Below are positions 28,176 to 36,717 of a stretch of DNA of 64,000 bases, piece after piece. A program made the translations under genes and the position numbers. Position 1 is the stretch's first letter. Each line of letters begins with the position of its first letter. Source of the DNA: UBA7672 sp044224605 (GTDB taxonomy: Bacteria; Pseudomonadota; Alphaproteobacteria; Caulobacterales; Hyphomonadaceae); contig JBGAKC010000019.1 of assembly GCA_044224605.1 (NCBI GenBank), positions 23,714 to 87,713 on the forward strand. Reading direction: 5' to 3'. The notes below the pieces were generated by a model, which saw only the letters and a list, made by a program, of their open reading frames with translations, was not told where the DNA came from and did no database searches.

Positions 28176-28949
28176 CTACGTCGGGGGCGGCGGCGGAGGC
28201 GGGAATGCAAGCCCATCCGTGCCGGCCATTCCGCCGCCTGAGGTCACGGCAGCATAGAGCGCCTCTCCCACAGGCGAGAATGCGAGGATGCGCGCAAGCA
28301 GCAGGGTCCCGACAAGCACGCCCATCGACCAAAGCCATGCCGGATGGAGGCGGCCATGCACGCGCCAGTCGCGCACGAGGCAGACGATCGGAATGACAAG
28401 CGCAGTCAGCTCCGCGATCTCGAATGCGTAGGGCGGGAGGAACGGCATTGGCAGCAGCCGGCCAAAGCCCGGTCCCATCAGCATCGCGAACGCGCCGACC
28501 TGAAGGCGCATGTGCCATTCGGTTTGCCGGCGGAGGACGATGGCGGCGCCGAAGAGACCAACAAAGCCGACGAGCGTCGTCGGATTGGCGATCAGGAAGT
28601 GCTGCGGCTGGAAGAAGAACGGAGTGCGCGCCGTCTGTATCGCGGCGATCGTCACCATCGGCCCGAGGATGACGAGGCCGATGACCCATACGACGGCAAT
28701 TCGCCCAACCTGCCGGTGCAGTGCGATGTTTCCGCTTGCCCCCAGCCAAGTCTGCGTAAGCGTGATGAACACCCACCCCATGAAGACGACGGCGTGGGCG
28801 TGGACAATCAGCGGCGCGCCGAAACTCGAGCGGCCGAGGGCGAGCTGAACCACGAAGCCGGACAGCAGGATCACGGCCATCACGGTGATCACGTTGCGGA
28901 AGAAACGGCGATCGCTTGTGGCTGGAACGTCGATTGTTGCGTCTGTCAT
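28176..28949 (-). CDS. Integral membrane protein with C-terminal polyproline tail
   Basis: A 257-residue protein with about seven hydrophobic segments and no recognised family. Conserved-looking polar residues include HAHAVVFMGW in the second segment and HRQVGRI in a loop, a pattern seen in some haem- or quinone-linked membrane proteins. The last residues are FPPPPPPPT, a proline tail in the cytoplasm or periplasm. ATG at 28949 follows GGTGGGGA. It converges on the SDR gene with a 12-base gap. Confidence 0.65.
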   Translation of the reverse strand: MTDATIDVPATSDRRFFRNVITVMAVILLSGFVVQLALGRSSFGAPLIVHAHAVVFMGWVFITLTQTWLGASGNIALHRQVGRIAVVWVIGLVILGPMVTIAAIQTARTPFFFQPQHFLIANPTTLVGFVGLFGAAIVLRRQTEWHMRLQVGAFAMLMGPGFGRLLPMPFLPPYAFEIAELTALVIPIVCLVRDWRVHGRLHPAWLWSMGVLVGTLLLARILAFSPVGEALYAAVTSGGGMAGTDGLAFPPPPPPPT

Positions 28950-29084
28950 AATCCCCACCAATTCATTTGCGGCTCAACGACAGCCCAAGCCAGGCTCGGA
29001 GCGCCGCGATCATCCCCGCAAGACCATACCGCAAATGCGAACATGCGCCAGACGCTTGCGACGGTGCAGGCGTCGCTTCGCTGA

Positions 29085-29465
29085 TCAGGCCGCCGTTCGC
29101 AGGACCTTTTCCATCGCCTTGCCCTTGGCGAGTTCGTCGATGAGTTTGTCGAGGTAGCGGATTTCCTGCATCAGCGGCTCCTCGATATCCTCCACGCGAA
29201 CACCACAGACGATGCCGGTGATGGATCGCCGCGCGGGGTTTGGCTTGGGCGCGCCTTCGAAGAAATCCTGGAAGCTCGTCTGCTTCTTGATGTGATCTTC
29301 GAGAGCTTTCTGATTGTAGCCGGTGAGCCAGCGGACGACTTCGTCGACTTCCGCTTTCGTACGGCCCTTTTTCTCCGCCTTGGTGATGTAGGCCGGATAG
29401 ACGCTGGCGAAGCTCATCCCATAAAGGCGATTCCAGTTCGCGATCGTCCTTGCGGTCGTCTTCAT
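29085..29465 (-). CDS. DUF2200 family protein
   Basis: A 126-residue protein; the start MKTTARTI was chosen because upstream in-frame residues look non-coding and the family begins here. The motifs FASVYPAYITKAEKKGRTKAEV and DQKTSFQDFFE-like segment (QTSFQDFFEGAP), then ITGIVCGVRVEDIEEPLMQEIRYLDKLIDE, match DUF2200 proteins. They are soluble and of unknown function. The gene stands alone, divergent from the racemase gene with a 273-base spacer in which I see nothing specific. Confidence 0.8.
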   Translation of the reverse strand: MKTTARTIANWNRLYGMSFASVYPAYITKAEKKGRTKAEVDEVVRWLTGYNQKALEDHIKKQTSFQDFFEGAPKPNPARRSITGIVCGVRVEDIEEPLMQEIRYLDKLIDELAKGKAMEKVLRTAA

Positions 29466-29738
29466 GGGCGTTGTCCGACTGAGGCTTCCCGCCTTCTCCC
29501 AAATGAACCGCGAGGGCGTGGAGGGGTCAATACGGGCTGGCGTGGAGCCGATCGCGTCGTGACGGACCGCCCAGCTCCTGCCCGGCAGCGCGTTGCACGC
29601 AACGCGATCCAATGTAGCCGTCTCGCCGCTTCGCAGCGATTGCCGGGCAGGAGCCCGACGGTCCCGATTGCCGCAACGTGATACTTGACGCGCCCGTCAA
29701 CGACCGCCTTCGTGGCGGGCATATAGTGGAGAAAGATA

Positions 29739-30878
29739 ATGGCGTCTGGTCCCCTGGTTGGCGTGAAGGTTGTCGAGTTCGCGGGCATCGGCCCGGGGCC
29801 GTTCTGCGGGATGTTGCTGGCCGACCTTGGCGCGGATGTCGTTCGGATCGATCGCGCTGAGAGCGTGGGGCGGTCGCATCCGGATCTGGCGAACCGGGGC
29901 AAGCGGTCGATCGCGATCGATCTCAAGAAACCAGAAGGGATCGAGGCGGCGTTGAGCCTGATCGGGAAGGCCGATGCGTTGCTGGAGGGATTCCGGCCGG
30001 GCGTGATGGAGCGGCTGGGCGTCGGGCCGGATGTGGCGCTGAAGCGCAATCCGAAGCTGGTCTATGGGCGCATGACGGGATGGGGGCAGACGGGGCCGTG
30101 GTCGTCGATGGCGGGGCATGACATTGATTACATCGCTTTGACAGGTGCGCTGCACACGATGGGGCGGGCGGGCGAGCCGCCGGCGCCGCCGTTGAACCTG
30201 GTCGGGGATTTCGGCGGCGGTGCGCTTTATCTTGCGATGGGCCTGCTGGCCGGGATCATCGAGGCGCGCACGTCGGGCAAAGGGCAGGTGGTCGACTGCG
30301 CGATGATCGACGGCGCGGCGTCACTGATGACGATGTTCTACGGCATGAAGGCGGCGGGGATCTGGACGGCGGAGCGGGATGCGAACCTGCTGGATGGCGG
30401 GGCGCATTTCTACGACACCTATGAATGCGCCGATGGGAAGTGGCTGGCGGTCGGGGCGATCGAGCCGCAATTCCACGCGTTGCTTGTGAAGGGTCTTGGG
30501 CTGCCGGCGGATGCGTTCCAGGCGCAGATGAGCCGTGACCAGTGGCCGGATTATTCGCGGCGCGTGGCGGAGGTGATCCGGACACGGACGCAAGATGAAT
30601 GGATGAAGGTGTTCGACGGTACGGACGCCTGTGTCGCGCCCGTGCTGAGTATGGATGAGGCGCCGAAGCATCCGCACAACGCAGAACGGAAGACTTTTGT
30701 GGAGGCCTTCGGCGTGACCCAGCCGGGGCCCGCGCCGCGGTTTTCGCGTACGGCGGGAGCTGTGGGCGGCGCGCCGGCGCTGGCGGGCAAGCAGTCCGAG
30801 GACGTCCTGAAGGCGTGGGGGATCGGGGTTGAACAGGCGGCCGGGTTTCTTAAATCCGGTGCGGTCGTGCAAGCCTGA
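29739..30878 (+). CDS. Alpha-methylacyl-CoA racemase (CaiB/BaiF CoA-transferase fold)
   Basis: A 379-residue type III CoA-transferase-fold protein. The catalytic residues of alpha-methylacyl-CoA racemase (H126, D156, E241 in the mycobacterial enzyme) map with a constant offset of one to H127 in GHDIDY, D157 in VGDFGGGALYL and E242 in GAIEPQF. This supports racemisation of 2-methylacyl-CoA esters rather than CoA transfer. Such an enzyme lets branched fatty acids or sterol side chains enter beta-oxidation, releasing propionyl-CoA, which the carboxylase genes in this window could handle. RBS GGAGAAAG lies before the ATG. Confidence 0.88.
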   Translation: MASGPLVGVKVVEFAGIGPGPFCGMLLADLGADVVRIDRAESVGRSHPDLANRGKRSIAIDLKKPEGIEAALSLIGKADALLEGFRPGVMERLGVGPDVALKRNPKLVYGRMTGWGQTGPWSSMAGHDIDYIALTGALHTMGRAGEPPAPPLNLVGDFGGGALYLAMGLLAGIIEARTSGKGQVVDCAMIDGAASLMTMFYGMKAAGIWTAERDANLLDGGAHFYDTYECADGKWLAVGAIEPQFHALLVKGLGLPADAFQAQMSRDQWPDYSRRVAEVIRTRTQDEWMKVFDGTDACVAPVLSMDEAPKHPHNAERKTFVEAFGVTQPGPAPRFSRTAGAVGGAPALAGKQSEDVLKAWGIGVEQAAGFLKSGAVVQA

Positions 30879-30955
30879 CGCGAGGCCGGGTAGCGTCCGA
30901 TTCAGCCTGAAATATGGCATGGAGTCAGTGGCTTCCCGATATTTTTATCTCCTGA

Positions 30956-31107
30956 ATTGAGGACAACAACTGCCTCAATCCGCATTCAGACTCACTGCCA
31001 TATACCGAGCACATACCGCCGGGACGCCTTGAAGTCCCTCGATGGTTCCCGACGGTTCTGTTCCTGTGCACCTGGGCCGGTTTCGCAAGAAGCCGGCCCT
31101 TCCTTTT
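30956..31107 (+). ncRNA. Candidate small RNA or 3' UTR
   Basis: Two successive stem structures without an open frame end in a strong intrinsic terminator about 200 bases past the last stop codon. This could be an independent small RNA or a long 3' end of the racemase message. No known RNA family was recognised and no promoter is certain, so the 5' end is arbitrary. Confidence 0.3.
31074..31107 (+). terminator. Strong intrinsic terminator
   Basis: An 11-bp stem (GGGCCGGTTTC with GAAGCCGGCCC, one G-U pair) capped by a GCAA tetraloop and followed by TTCCTTTT. It is oriented for plus-strand transcripts. Confidence 0.8.
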
Positions 31108-31212
31108 CCGGTTTTGGCTCGCGTGGGAGGATTGTTGCCGGTTGTCGTAAGGTCGCGGTGACTCTTTATCGCTAATCGCTAAAACGGGACCAAAGTTCTC
31201 CGGGAGCTAAGG

Positions 31213-33648
31213 ATGAAACTGGCTTGGTTCGCGGCAGCAGCCGTGGCGGTTCTGGCTTGCGGGCAGGCGGGCGCCGACGCCGACAAGCAGCGCGGCAAGT
31301 ATGACGACAAGTTCCGGCAGCTGGAGGTCGATCTCCCGTCGCCGACGCCTTACCGGGCAGCTTCGGGCGTGCCGGGCGAAGCGTACTGGCAGCAACAGGC
31401 CGACTACGTGATCAACGCAGCGCTGGACGAGACGAAGAAGCGGATCACGGCGACGGGCACAATCACCTATCGCAACAACTCGCCGCATTCGCTGACATAC
31501 ATCTGGCTGCAGCTCGACCAGAACATCTTCAAGCAGGACTCGGCGGCGCGGCGGACTCAGCGGGTGGTTGGCGCAGCCGGCGCCGGGGACTCGGTGAGCA
31601 TCAATACGTTCCGGCAGCTGCAGTCGTATGAGCAGACGCCCCACGGCTTCGAGATCGGCTCGGTGACGGATGGGGCGGGCAAGCCGCTGCATTACGTCAT
31701 CAATGACACAATGATGCGGATCGACCTGCCGGCCGCGCTGGCGTCGAAGGGAACGACGGTCATCAAGCTCGGCTGGGCGTTCAACATCGTCGACAACAAT
31801 CTGTTCGGCGGCCGCTCGGGCTACGAGTATTTCCGCGACAACGACACCTACACCTACTTCCAAGCGCAATGGTTCCCGCGGCTGGCGGCTTATACGGACT
31901 ATACCGGCTGGCAGCACAAGCAGTTCCTGGGGCAGGGCGAGTTCACGCTCGAGTTCGGGAACTACGATGTCTCGATCACCGTGCCGGCCGACCATGTGAT
32001 GGGCGCGACGGGCGTGCTGCAGAACCCGAATGAGGTTCTCTCTGCTGAACAGCGCAGCCGCCTGGCGCAGGCGCGCAAGGCCTACGACAAGCCAATGTAT
32101 ATCGTAACGCCGGACGAGGCGCTGGCAAACGAGAAGGAAGGCGCGACAGCTACAAAAACGTGGCGTTGGAAGGCCGCGAACGTGCGCGACTTTGCGTGGG
32201 CTTCTAGCCGCAAGTTCATCTGGGATGCGATGGGCGTGAAGCAGCCAGATGCGCCGGAAGTGCTGGCGCAGTCGTTCTTCCCGAACGAGGCCGATCCGCT
32301 GTGGTCGCTGTATTCGACGCGCGCCGTGGCGCACACGATCGACAGCTATTCGCAGTTCTCGTTTCCCTATCCCTATCCCAACGCCATCTCGGTCAACACC
32401 TGGGCCGGCGGGGGCATGGAGTATCCGATGATCTCGTTCAACGGCTACCGGCCAGTGAAGGATGAGAAGACGGGCGTGAAGACCTACACGCGCAACGCCA
32501 AGAACGGGCTGGTGGGCGTGGTGATCCATGAAGTGGGCCACAACTACTTCCCGATGACGGTGAACTCCGACGAGCGTCAGTGGACGTGGATGGACGAGGG
32601 TATCAACTCGTTCCTCGAATTCATGGCCGAGCTGCGCTGGGACGAGAAATTCCCGGTGCTGGGGGGCAACGCCAACTCGCTGGACGAGATCGGCGCGTAC
32701 ATGATGTCGGAGGATCAGGTTCCGATCATGACGAACTCGGAATCGGTGATCCAGTTCGGGAACAACGCCTACAACAAGCCGGCCGCTGCGCTTACGGTGC
32801 TGCGCGAGACGGTGATGGGGCGCGAGCTCTTCGACTACGCCTTCAAGGAGTATTCGCGGCGCTGGAAGTTCAAGCGGCCGACGCCGGCGGATTTTTTCCG
32901 CACGATGGAAGATGCCTCGGGCGTGGACCTCGACTGGTTCTGGCGCGGCTGGTTCTACACCACAGATCACGTCGACATCGCGCTGAACGATGTGCGTGAA
33001 TATCGCCTCTCGACCAAGAACCCCGAGGTCGAAGGTCCGCTGAGGCGGGAATACCGTCAGGAAACAAAGCCTGAGCCGGTGACCGTCACGGAGAACCGGG
33101 CGGCTGGCGAGAAGACCTATGTCGAGCGTCATCCCGACGCGAAGGACTTCTATGACCAGAACGATGACTTCGCGGTCAACAACAAGGACCTGAACGATTA
33201 TGCGACCTGGCAGGACGCCCAGAAGGAGCCGGAGAAGTCCGCCTTCGCGAAGGCTCTGTCACAAAACCCGTACATCTACTTCATGGACTTCGAGAATATC
33301 GGCGGACTGGTCTCGCCGCTGCCGCTGAAGTTCACGTTTGACGACGGGTCCACCAAGGAGATCATGATCCCCGCGGAGATCTGGCGCGTGAACAACGAGA
33401 AGGTGACCAAGCTGTTTGTCGAAACGAAGAAGATCGTATCGGTGGAACTGGATGCGAAGCACCAGACGGCAGACGCCGTACGGGTGAACAATGCCTTCCC
33501 GCGCCAGAACGTGCCGAGCCGAATGGACCTGTTCAGGTCCAGCCAGAGCGCGGCGCGGAACCAGATGGCGGACGCGCTGGTGGAGCTGAAGGCCAAGCAG
33601 CAGCCGGCCGGAGCGGCGGCGCCGATCGCGCCGACCAATCCGCATTGA
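31213..33648 (+). CDS. Secreted M1 family metallopeptidase
   Basis: An 811-residue zinc aminopeptidase-like protein with an N-terminal signal peptide (residues 1–22). The zinc site is H439-E-V-G-H443 with E462 19 residues later (HEXXH-x18-E). The exopeptidase loop usually reading GAMEN is GGGMEYP here, as in the secreted bacterial M1 subgroup. The region before is the beta-sandwich domain; the last 250 residues are a helical C-terminal domain ending in a low-complexity tail. It begins after GGGAGCTAAGG. A DUF6702 gene follows 10 bases later, a pairing I recall from other bacteria, suggesting joint periplasmic work. Confidence 0.93.
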   Translation: MKLAWFAAAAVAVLACGQAGADADKQRGKYDDKFRQLEVDLPSPTPYRAASGVPGEAYWQQQADYVINAALDETKKRITATGTITYRNNSPHSLTYIWLQLDQNIFKQDSAARRTQRVVGAAGAGDSVSINTFRQLQSYEQTPHGFEIGSVTDGAGKPLHYVINDTMMRIDLPAALASKGTTVIKLGWAFNIVDNNLFGGRSGYEYFRDNDTYTYFQAQWFPRLAAYTDYTGWQHKQFLGQGEFTLEFGNYDVSITVPADHVMGATGVLQNPNEVLSAEQRSRLAQARKAYDKPMYIVTPDEALANEKEGATATKTWRWKAANVRDFAWASSRKFIWDAMGVKQPDAPEVLAQSFFPNEADPLWSLYSTRAVAHTIDSYSQFSFPYPYPNAISVNTWAGGGMEYPMISFNGYRPVKDEKTGVKTYTRNAKNGLVGVVIHEVGHNYFPMTVNSDERQWTWMDEGINSFLEFMAELRWDEKFPVLGGNANSLDEIGAYMMSEDQVPIMTNSESVIQFGNNAYNKPAAALTVLRETVMGRELFDYAFKEYSRRWKFKRPTPADFFRTMEDASGVDLDWFWRGWFYTTDHVDIALNDVREYRLSTKNPEVEGPLRREYRQETKPEPVTVTENRAAGEKTYVERHPDAKDFYDQNDDFAVNNKDLNDYATWQDAQKEPEKSAFAKALSQNPYIYFMDFENIGGLVSPLPLKFTFDDGSTKEIMIPAEIWRVNNEKVTKLFVETKKIVSVELDAKHQTADAVRVNNAFPRQNVPSRMDLFRSSQSAARNQMADALVELKAKQQPAGAAAPIAPTNPH

Positions 33649-33658
33649 TGGAGCAGCG

Positions 33659-34174
33659 ATGAGCGGGCAGGGTATCAGGCTGACGCGCAGACTGGCGGTA
33701 CTCGCCGGATGCACGCTGGTTGTTGCTCCGCCGGCTCTCGCGCACCGTTCGCAGACGGTGCTGACAACCATTATGTGGAATGCGGCGAAGTCGATCCTCG
33801 AGGTCACGCACCGCTTCCACAGCGCCGACGCCGAAGCATGGCTGGGGTTTGCGGGCAGCAGGTCGACGGACATCACGGTCGTCGCCAATCAGGCGCAGCT
33901 GATGCTCTATGTGGAGGATCACTTCACACTGCTGGATGGGGCGAGGAGGATCGCACTGCAGCCGCTGGGCGCCGAGTTCGAGGGCGAGGCGATCCTGCTC
34001 TACCAGGAGTGCAAGCTGGCCACGCCGCCGCGCGATCTCTCGGTCGACAACCGCATCCTGCGCGACGTGTTCGATGGACAGGCCAATCTCGTGAACGTGC
34101 GGCTGGCGCAACGGACGCGTACGCTGATCTTCGCGGGCCAGACCGGCGTGCAGAAGGCAGGCGACCTTTTTTAG
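33659..34174 (+). CDS. DUF6702 family periplasmic protein
   Basis: A 171-residue protein with a signal peptide ending PPALA. The mature part starts AHRSQTVLTTIMWNA, then VTHRFHSADAEAWLG, and later residues match DUF6702, in which the N-terminal His after the signal peptide and the HRFHxxDAE motif are conserved. An N-terminal histidine plus internal His/Asp suggests copper or zinc binding, which is inference. It is 10 bases downstream of the M1 peptidase and likely in the same transcript. Confidence 0.75.
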   Translation: MSGQGIRLTRRLAVLAGCTLVVAPPALAHRSQTVLTTIMWNAAKSILEVTHRFHSADAEAWLGFAGSRSTDITVVANQAQLMLYVEDHFTLLDGARRIALQPLGAEFEGEAILLYQECKLATPPRDLSVDNRILRDVFDGQANLVNVRLAQRTRTLIFAGQTGVQKAGDLF

Positions 34175-34260
34175 GGCGCCAGTTTGCCTTGGGCTGATGT
34201 CTGGCGTCTCGGCGAGGCTGCCGGTAATGTCCTGATCCGGCGGGCGGCAGGACGGGGATC

Positions 34261-35004
34261 ATGCGGATCGTAATCTTTGTCGTGCTTGGCCTGCTGCTGG
34301 CGCTCGCCGGCGGCGTGGCGTTCTTCCCCATGTCGATGGCGGCTGAACTCGCAGCGAAGCAGGTCCCTGAACTGAAATTCTCGTCGGCGACGGGCAGCGT
34401 GTGGGATGGCAAGCTGACTGACGTCGCCTATGGCGCTCAGAAGATCGGCGATCTTTCGGTCAAGACGGAGTTGCTCTCGCTGTTCGGCGGCAGGGCTGCG
34501 GGCACGCTTGGTCTGACGCGCCAGGGCTTTGCAGGTCAAGCGGCGGTTTCCTACGGCATCGGCGATGGCGGACTGGATCTTTCGGATCTCAAGATCTCGG
34601 GCGACACGTCCATGGTGCCCGGAATGCCGCAGACGATCGCCCAGTCGGACGGGAAGTTCACGCTGGCAATGAACGGCGTGAAGTTCGTCAAGGGGCTGTG
34701 CGAGACGGCTTCGGGCGAGGTGTGGACCGACGCCCTGGCCAAGGTGAACTACAAGGGCTGGGTGGGGCCGGAGCTGCGCGGACCGGTGACCTGCAAGGAC
34801 GGCAAGCTGCAAGTCCAGACCACGGGCAAGGCCGCGACGGGGGAAGGCGTGCTGGCCAGCATGAACATCTCCCAGCACCTCGACATGGAACTGACGGTCA
34901 CGGTTTCGAACGCCAGTCCCGGGGCGGTTCAGGCCCTGACCGGGTTGGGTTTCCAGGCCGAGGGGAACACGCTTGTCTTGCGGCAGGCGATGGGGTCGCA
35001 CTAG
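34261..35004 (+). CDS. GspN-like type II secretion protein N
   Basis: A 247-residue protein with one N-terminal membrane helix (about 3–22) and a periplasmic domain. The FPMSMAAEL segment after the helix, SATGSVWDGKL and the GPVTCKDGKLQ motif are typical of GspN, the small subunit of type II secretion. No other gsp genes are in the window, so it is either an orphan or its partners lie elsewhere. Relatives are also found as stand-alone genes in alphaproteobacteria. Not coupled to the DUF6702 gene beyond sharing the strand. Confidence 0.75.
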   Translation: MRIVIFVVLGLLLALAGGVAFFPMSMAAELAAKQVPELKFSSATGSVWDGKLTDVAYGAQKIGDLSVKTELLSLFGGRAAGTLGLTRQGFAGQAAVSYGIGDGGLDLSDLKISGDTSMVPGMPQTIAQSDGKFTLAMNGVKFVKGLCETASGEVWTDALAKVNYKGWVGPELRGPVTCKDGKLQVQTTGKAATGEGVLASMNISQHLDMELTVTVSNASPGAVQALTGLGFQAEGNTLVLRQAMGSH

Positions 35005-35028
35005 CGGCGACATGGCGGTGCATTCTGC

Positions 35029-35056
35029 TTGACCGCCCGGGCGAGCACGCCTAAAC
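35029..35056 (+). promoter_or_regulatory. Promoter for tRNA-Asp
   Basis: TTGACC, 16 bases, then CTAAAC, ending 25 bases before the tRNA. It fits a housekeeping sigma-70 promoter of alphaproteobacterial type. No promoter sits better between the GspN gene and the tRNA. Confidence 0.55.
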
Positions 35057-35081
35057 GCTCCATCCTTCGACACCGGCGGAT

Positions 35082-35158
35082 GCGGGTGTAGCTCAGTTGG
35101 TTAGAGTGCCGGCCTGTCACGCCGGAGGTCGCGGGTTCGAGCCCCGTCACTCGCGCCA
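35082..35158 (+). tRNA. tRNA-Asp (GTC)
   Basis: A complete 77-base cloverleaf with encoded CCA. The acceptor stem GCGGGTG pairs with CACTCGC (one G-U); the anticodon stem CCGGC/GCCGG holds the loop CTGTCAC with GTC at 35116–35118; the T arm GCGGGTTCGAGCCCCGT is canonical; the discriminator base is G as expected for Asp. The precursor is flanked by an exact 9-base inverted repeat (TTCGACACC at 35066–35074, GGTGTCGAA at 35159–35167). Confidence 0.98.
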
Positions 35159-35185
35159 GGTGTCGAAAGAGGCGGGCGGGCCGAG

Positions 35186-36175
35186 ATGACCGCAAATTCT
35201 GAAAATTCCAATTCAATCAATCTGGAAGCCGTTGATCCGCTCGTTGCGGAGGCCAATCGCGTCCTGATCAGCACGGGTGGGTCGGCGGCAAACCCGGCGC
35301 GGGGGCTGCCGATGCTTCGGGCGGCCGTTCAGCAGGGTAGCGGCGGTGCGGCGGAGCGGTTGGCCGTGATGGCGGCCATGGGAGTCGGCCAGCCTGCTGA
35401 CTGGGCCGCCGCAATGAACTGGCTCGTGAAAGGGGCGGAGCTGGGTCACCAGCGGAGCCGGGAGCAGCTGGCGGTGCTCGTGGGGCTGGATAACGCGCCT
35501 GTGGATATCTCGTCGTGGCCTGAGTTCGCGCGGCGGATCGATCTCAAGGGTCTGCTAAGGGCGCCGTCGCTGAAAGAGATCAGGGCGGAGCCGTCGATCG
35601 CGCTGGTCGAGGGCATGGCGACGGGGCCGATGTGCCGCTGGCTCATGCGGCGCGGCGCGGCGCGCGTTGAGCCGGCTAAGGTCGGGGACTACGCTACGGG
35701 GGAGTGGGTGCTGGACCCGATCCGCACTGGACTGGCCGCCGGATTCGGGATGGCGGACACGGATATTGTGCTGGTGATGACCCAGAAGCGGTTGGAGCTG
35801 GCTTCAGGACTCACGGTGCGCCAGCAGGAATCGCCTTATATCCTGAGCTACGCGCCAGGGCAGGAATACAAGGCGCATTACGACTTCCTCCTGCCGGACG
35901 ATCCTGCATTCGCCCACGTACTGGCGGCGATGGGACAGCGCGTTGCGACGTGTCTCACCTGGCTCAACGATGACTATGATGGTGGGGAGACGGCGTTCCT
36001 GAAGCTCCCCTGGCAGCACAAGGGTAAGCCGGGCGACGCCATGCTGTTCCTCAATGTCAGGCGGACGGACAAGAAGCCTGACCCGCTGACGCTGCATGCC
36101 GGACTGCCGGTGACTCGCGGCCGGAAATGGATGTTGTCGCAGTGGGTGCGTGACAAGCCGCAGCCGATCGTCTGA
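35186..36175 (+). CDS. 2OG-Fe(II) oxygenase (prolyl 4-hydroxylase-like) with Sel1-like N-terminus
   Basis: A 329-residue protein. The C-terminal half is a 2-oxoglutarate/Fe(II) dioxygenase of the prolyl 4-hydroxylase family: iron ligands H231-Y-D233 and H304, and K314 ten residues later as the 2OG anchor, with the YDGGETAF motif between. The N-terminal half (about 40–110) has helical repeats with A-x-x-W and G-x-x-x-A patterns (AMNWLVKGAELGHQRSREQLA) similar to Sel1/TPR repeats, likely for protein contacts. It hydroxylates prolines or other residues in a protein or peptide substrate that is not identifiable. The gene starts 27 bases after the tRNA. Confidence 0.85.
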   Translation: MTANSENSNSINLEAVDPLVAEANRVLISTGGSAANPARGLPMLRAAVQQGSGGAAERLAVMAAMGVGQPADWAAAMNWLVKGAELGHQRSREQLAVLVGLDNAPVDISSWPEFARRIDLKGLLRAPSLKEIRAEPSIALVEGMATGPMCRWLMRRGAARVEPAKVGDYATGEWVLDPIRTGLAAGFGMADTDIVLVMTQKRLELASGLTVRQQESPYILSYAPGQEYKAHYDFLLPDDPAFAHVLAAMGQRVATCLTWLNDDYDGGETAFLKLPWQHKGKPGDAMLFLNVRRTDKKPDPLTLHAGLPVTRGRKWMLSQWVRDKPQPIV

Positions 36176-36184
36176 GCATCGGAA

Positions 36185-36213
36185 TTGCGACGTTCCATCG
36201 CAGCGAAAATGAT
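36185..36213 (+). promoter_or_regulatory. Possible promoter of the nuo operon
   Basis: TTGCGA and AATGAT separated by 17 bases, each four of six to the sigma-70 consensus, with about 130 bases of leader before nuoA. The leader contains an inverted repeat GCGGAC/GTCCGC at 36302–36319. Weak evidence; another site in the 167-base gap is possible. Confidence 0.35.
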
Positions 36214-36342
36214 GTCCACAGCCCGGAAACAAGGCCGAAAAGTCGCGGCCGAGTGAAGATTAACTCCCGCGCCCGGAGGCTCTATTGCCTCTCACGTCAA
36301 AGCGGACTAGGCCGTCCGCACAAAATATGACCGAGGGTTCAT

Positions 36343-36717
36343 ATGGAAGGCGCGCAGACGCTTGTCGTCGAATATCTTCCCGTCGTGATTTTCCTCGTGA
36401 TCGCGGCGGCGTTGAGCATCCTGTTCATCGTTGCGTCGACGCTTCTGGCGCCTCGCAAGCCTGATCCGGAAAAGCTGTCGGCCTACGAGTGTGGCTTCAA
36501 CGCGTTTGATGATGCGCGGATGAAGTTCGATGTGCGATTCTACCTCGTCTCCATTCTCTTCATCATCTTCGACCTAGAAGTGGCGTTCCTGTTCCCCTGG
36601 GTGTTCCAGGTGGCGGAGGGCAACGTATTCGCATTCTGGTCGATGATGGCGTTCCTCGGCGTGCTGACCATCGGCTTCATCTATGAATGGCGCCGCGGTG
36701 CGCTGGAGTGGCAGTGA
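36343..36717 (+). CDS. nuoA: NADH-quinone oxidoreductase subunit A
   Basis: A 124-residue membrane subunit with three hydrophobic segments. YECGFNAFDDARMKFDVRFYLVSILFI-type sequence, here YECGFNAFDDARMKF, is the family signature covering the conserved cytoplasmic loop at the quinone site. It opens the complex I operon. Its stop overlaps the nuoB start (ATGA), indicating translational coupling. Confidence 0.97.
   Translation: MEGAQTLVVEYLPVVIFLVIAAALSILFIVASTLLAPRKPDPEKLSAYECGFNAFDDARMKFDVRFYLVSILFIIFDLEVAFLFPWVFQVAEGNVFAFWSMMAFLGVLTIGFIYEWRRGALEWQ

Larger units (their letters stand above)
30879..31212. other. Intergenic region with structured RNA candidate
   Basis: 334 bases between the racemase and the M1 peptidase. 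It contains a 7-bp inverted repeat ATTGAGG/CCTCAAT (30956–30979), an imperfect stem CCGCCGGGA/TCCCGACGG (31016–31055), the terminator described separately, and the tandem GCTAATC-GCTAAAAC at 31171–31185, which resembles a Caulobacter -10 element for the peptidase gene. Confidence 0.45.

Noticed and set aside
35082..35167. tRNA-Asp as an integration site for a genomic island
   Set aside because: No integrase and no direct repeat of the tRNA 3' end in the window; the flanking repeat is inverted and local.
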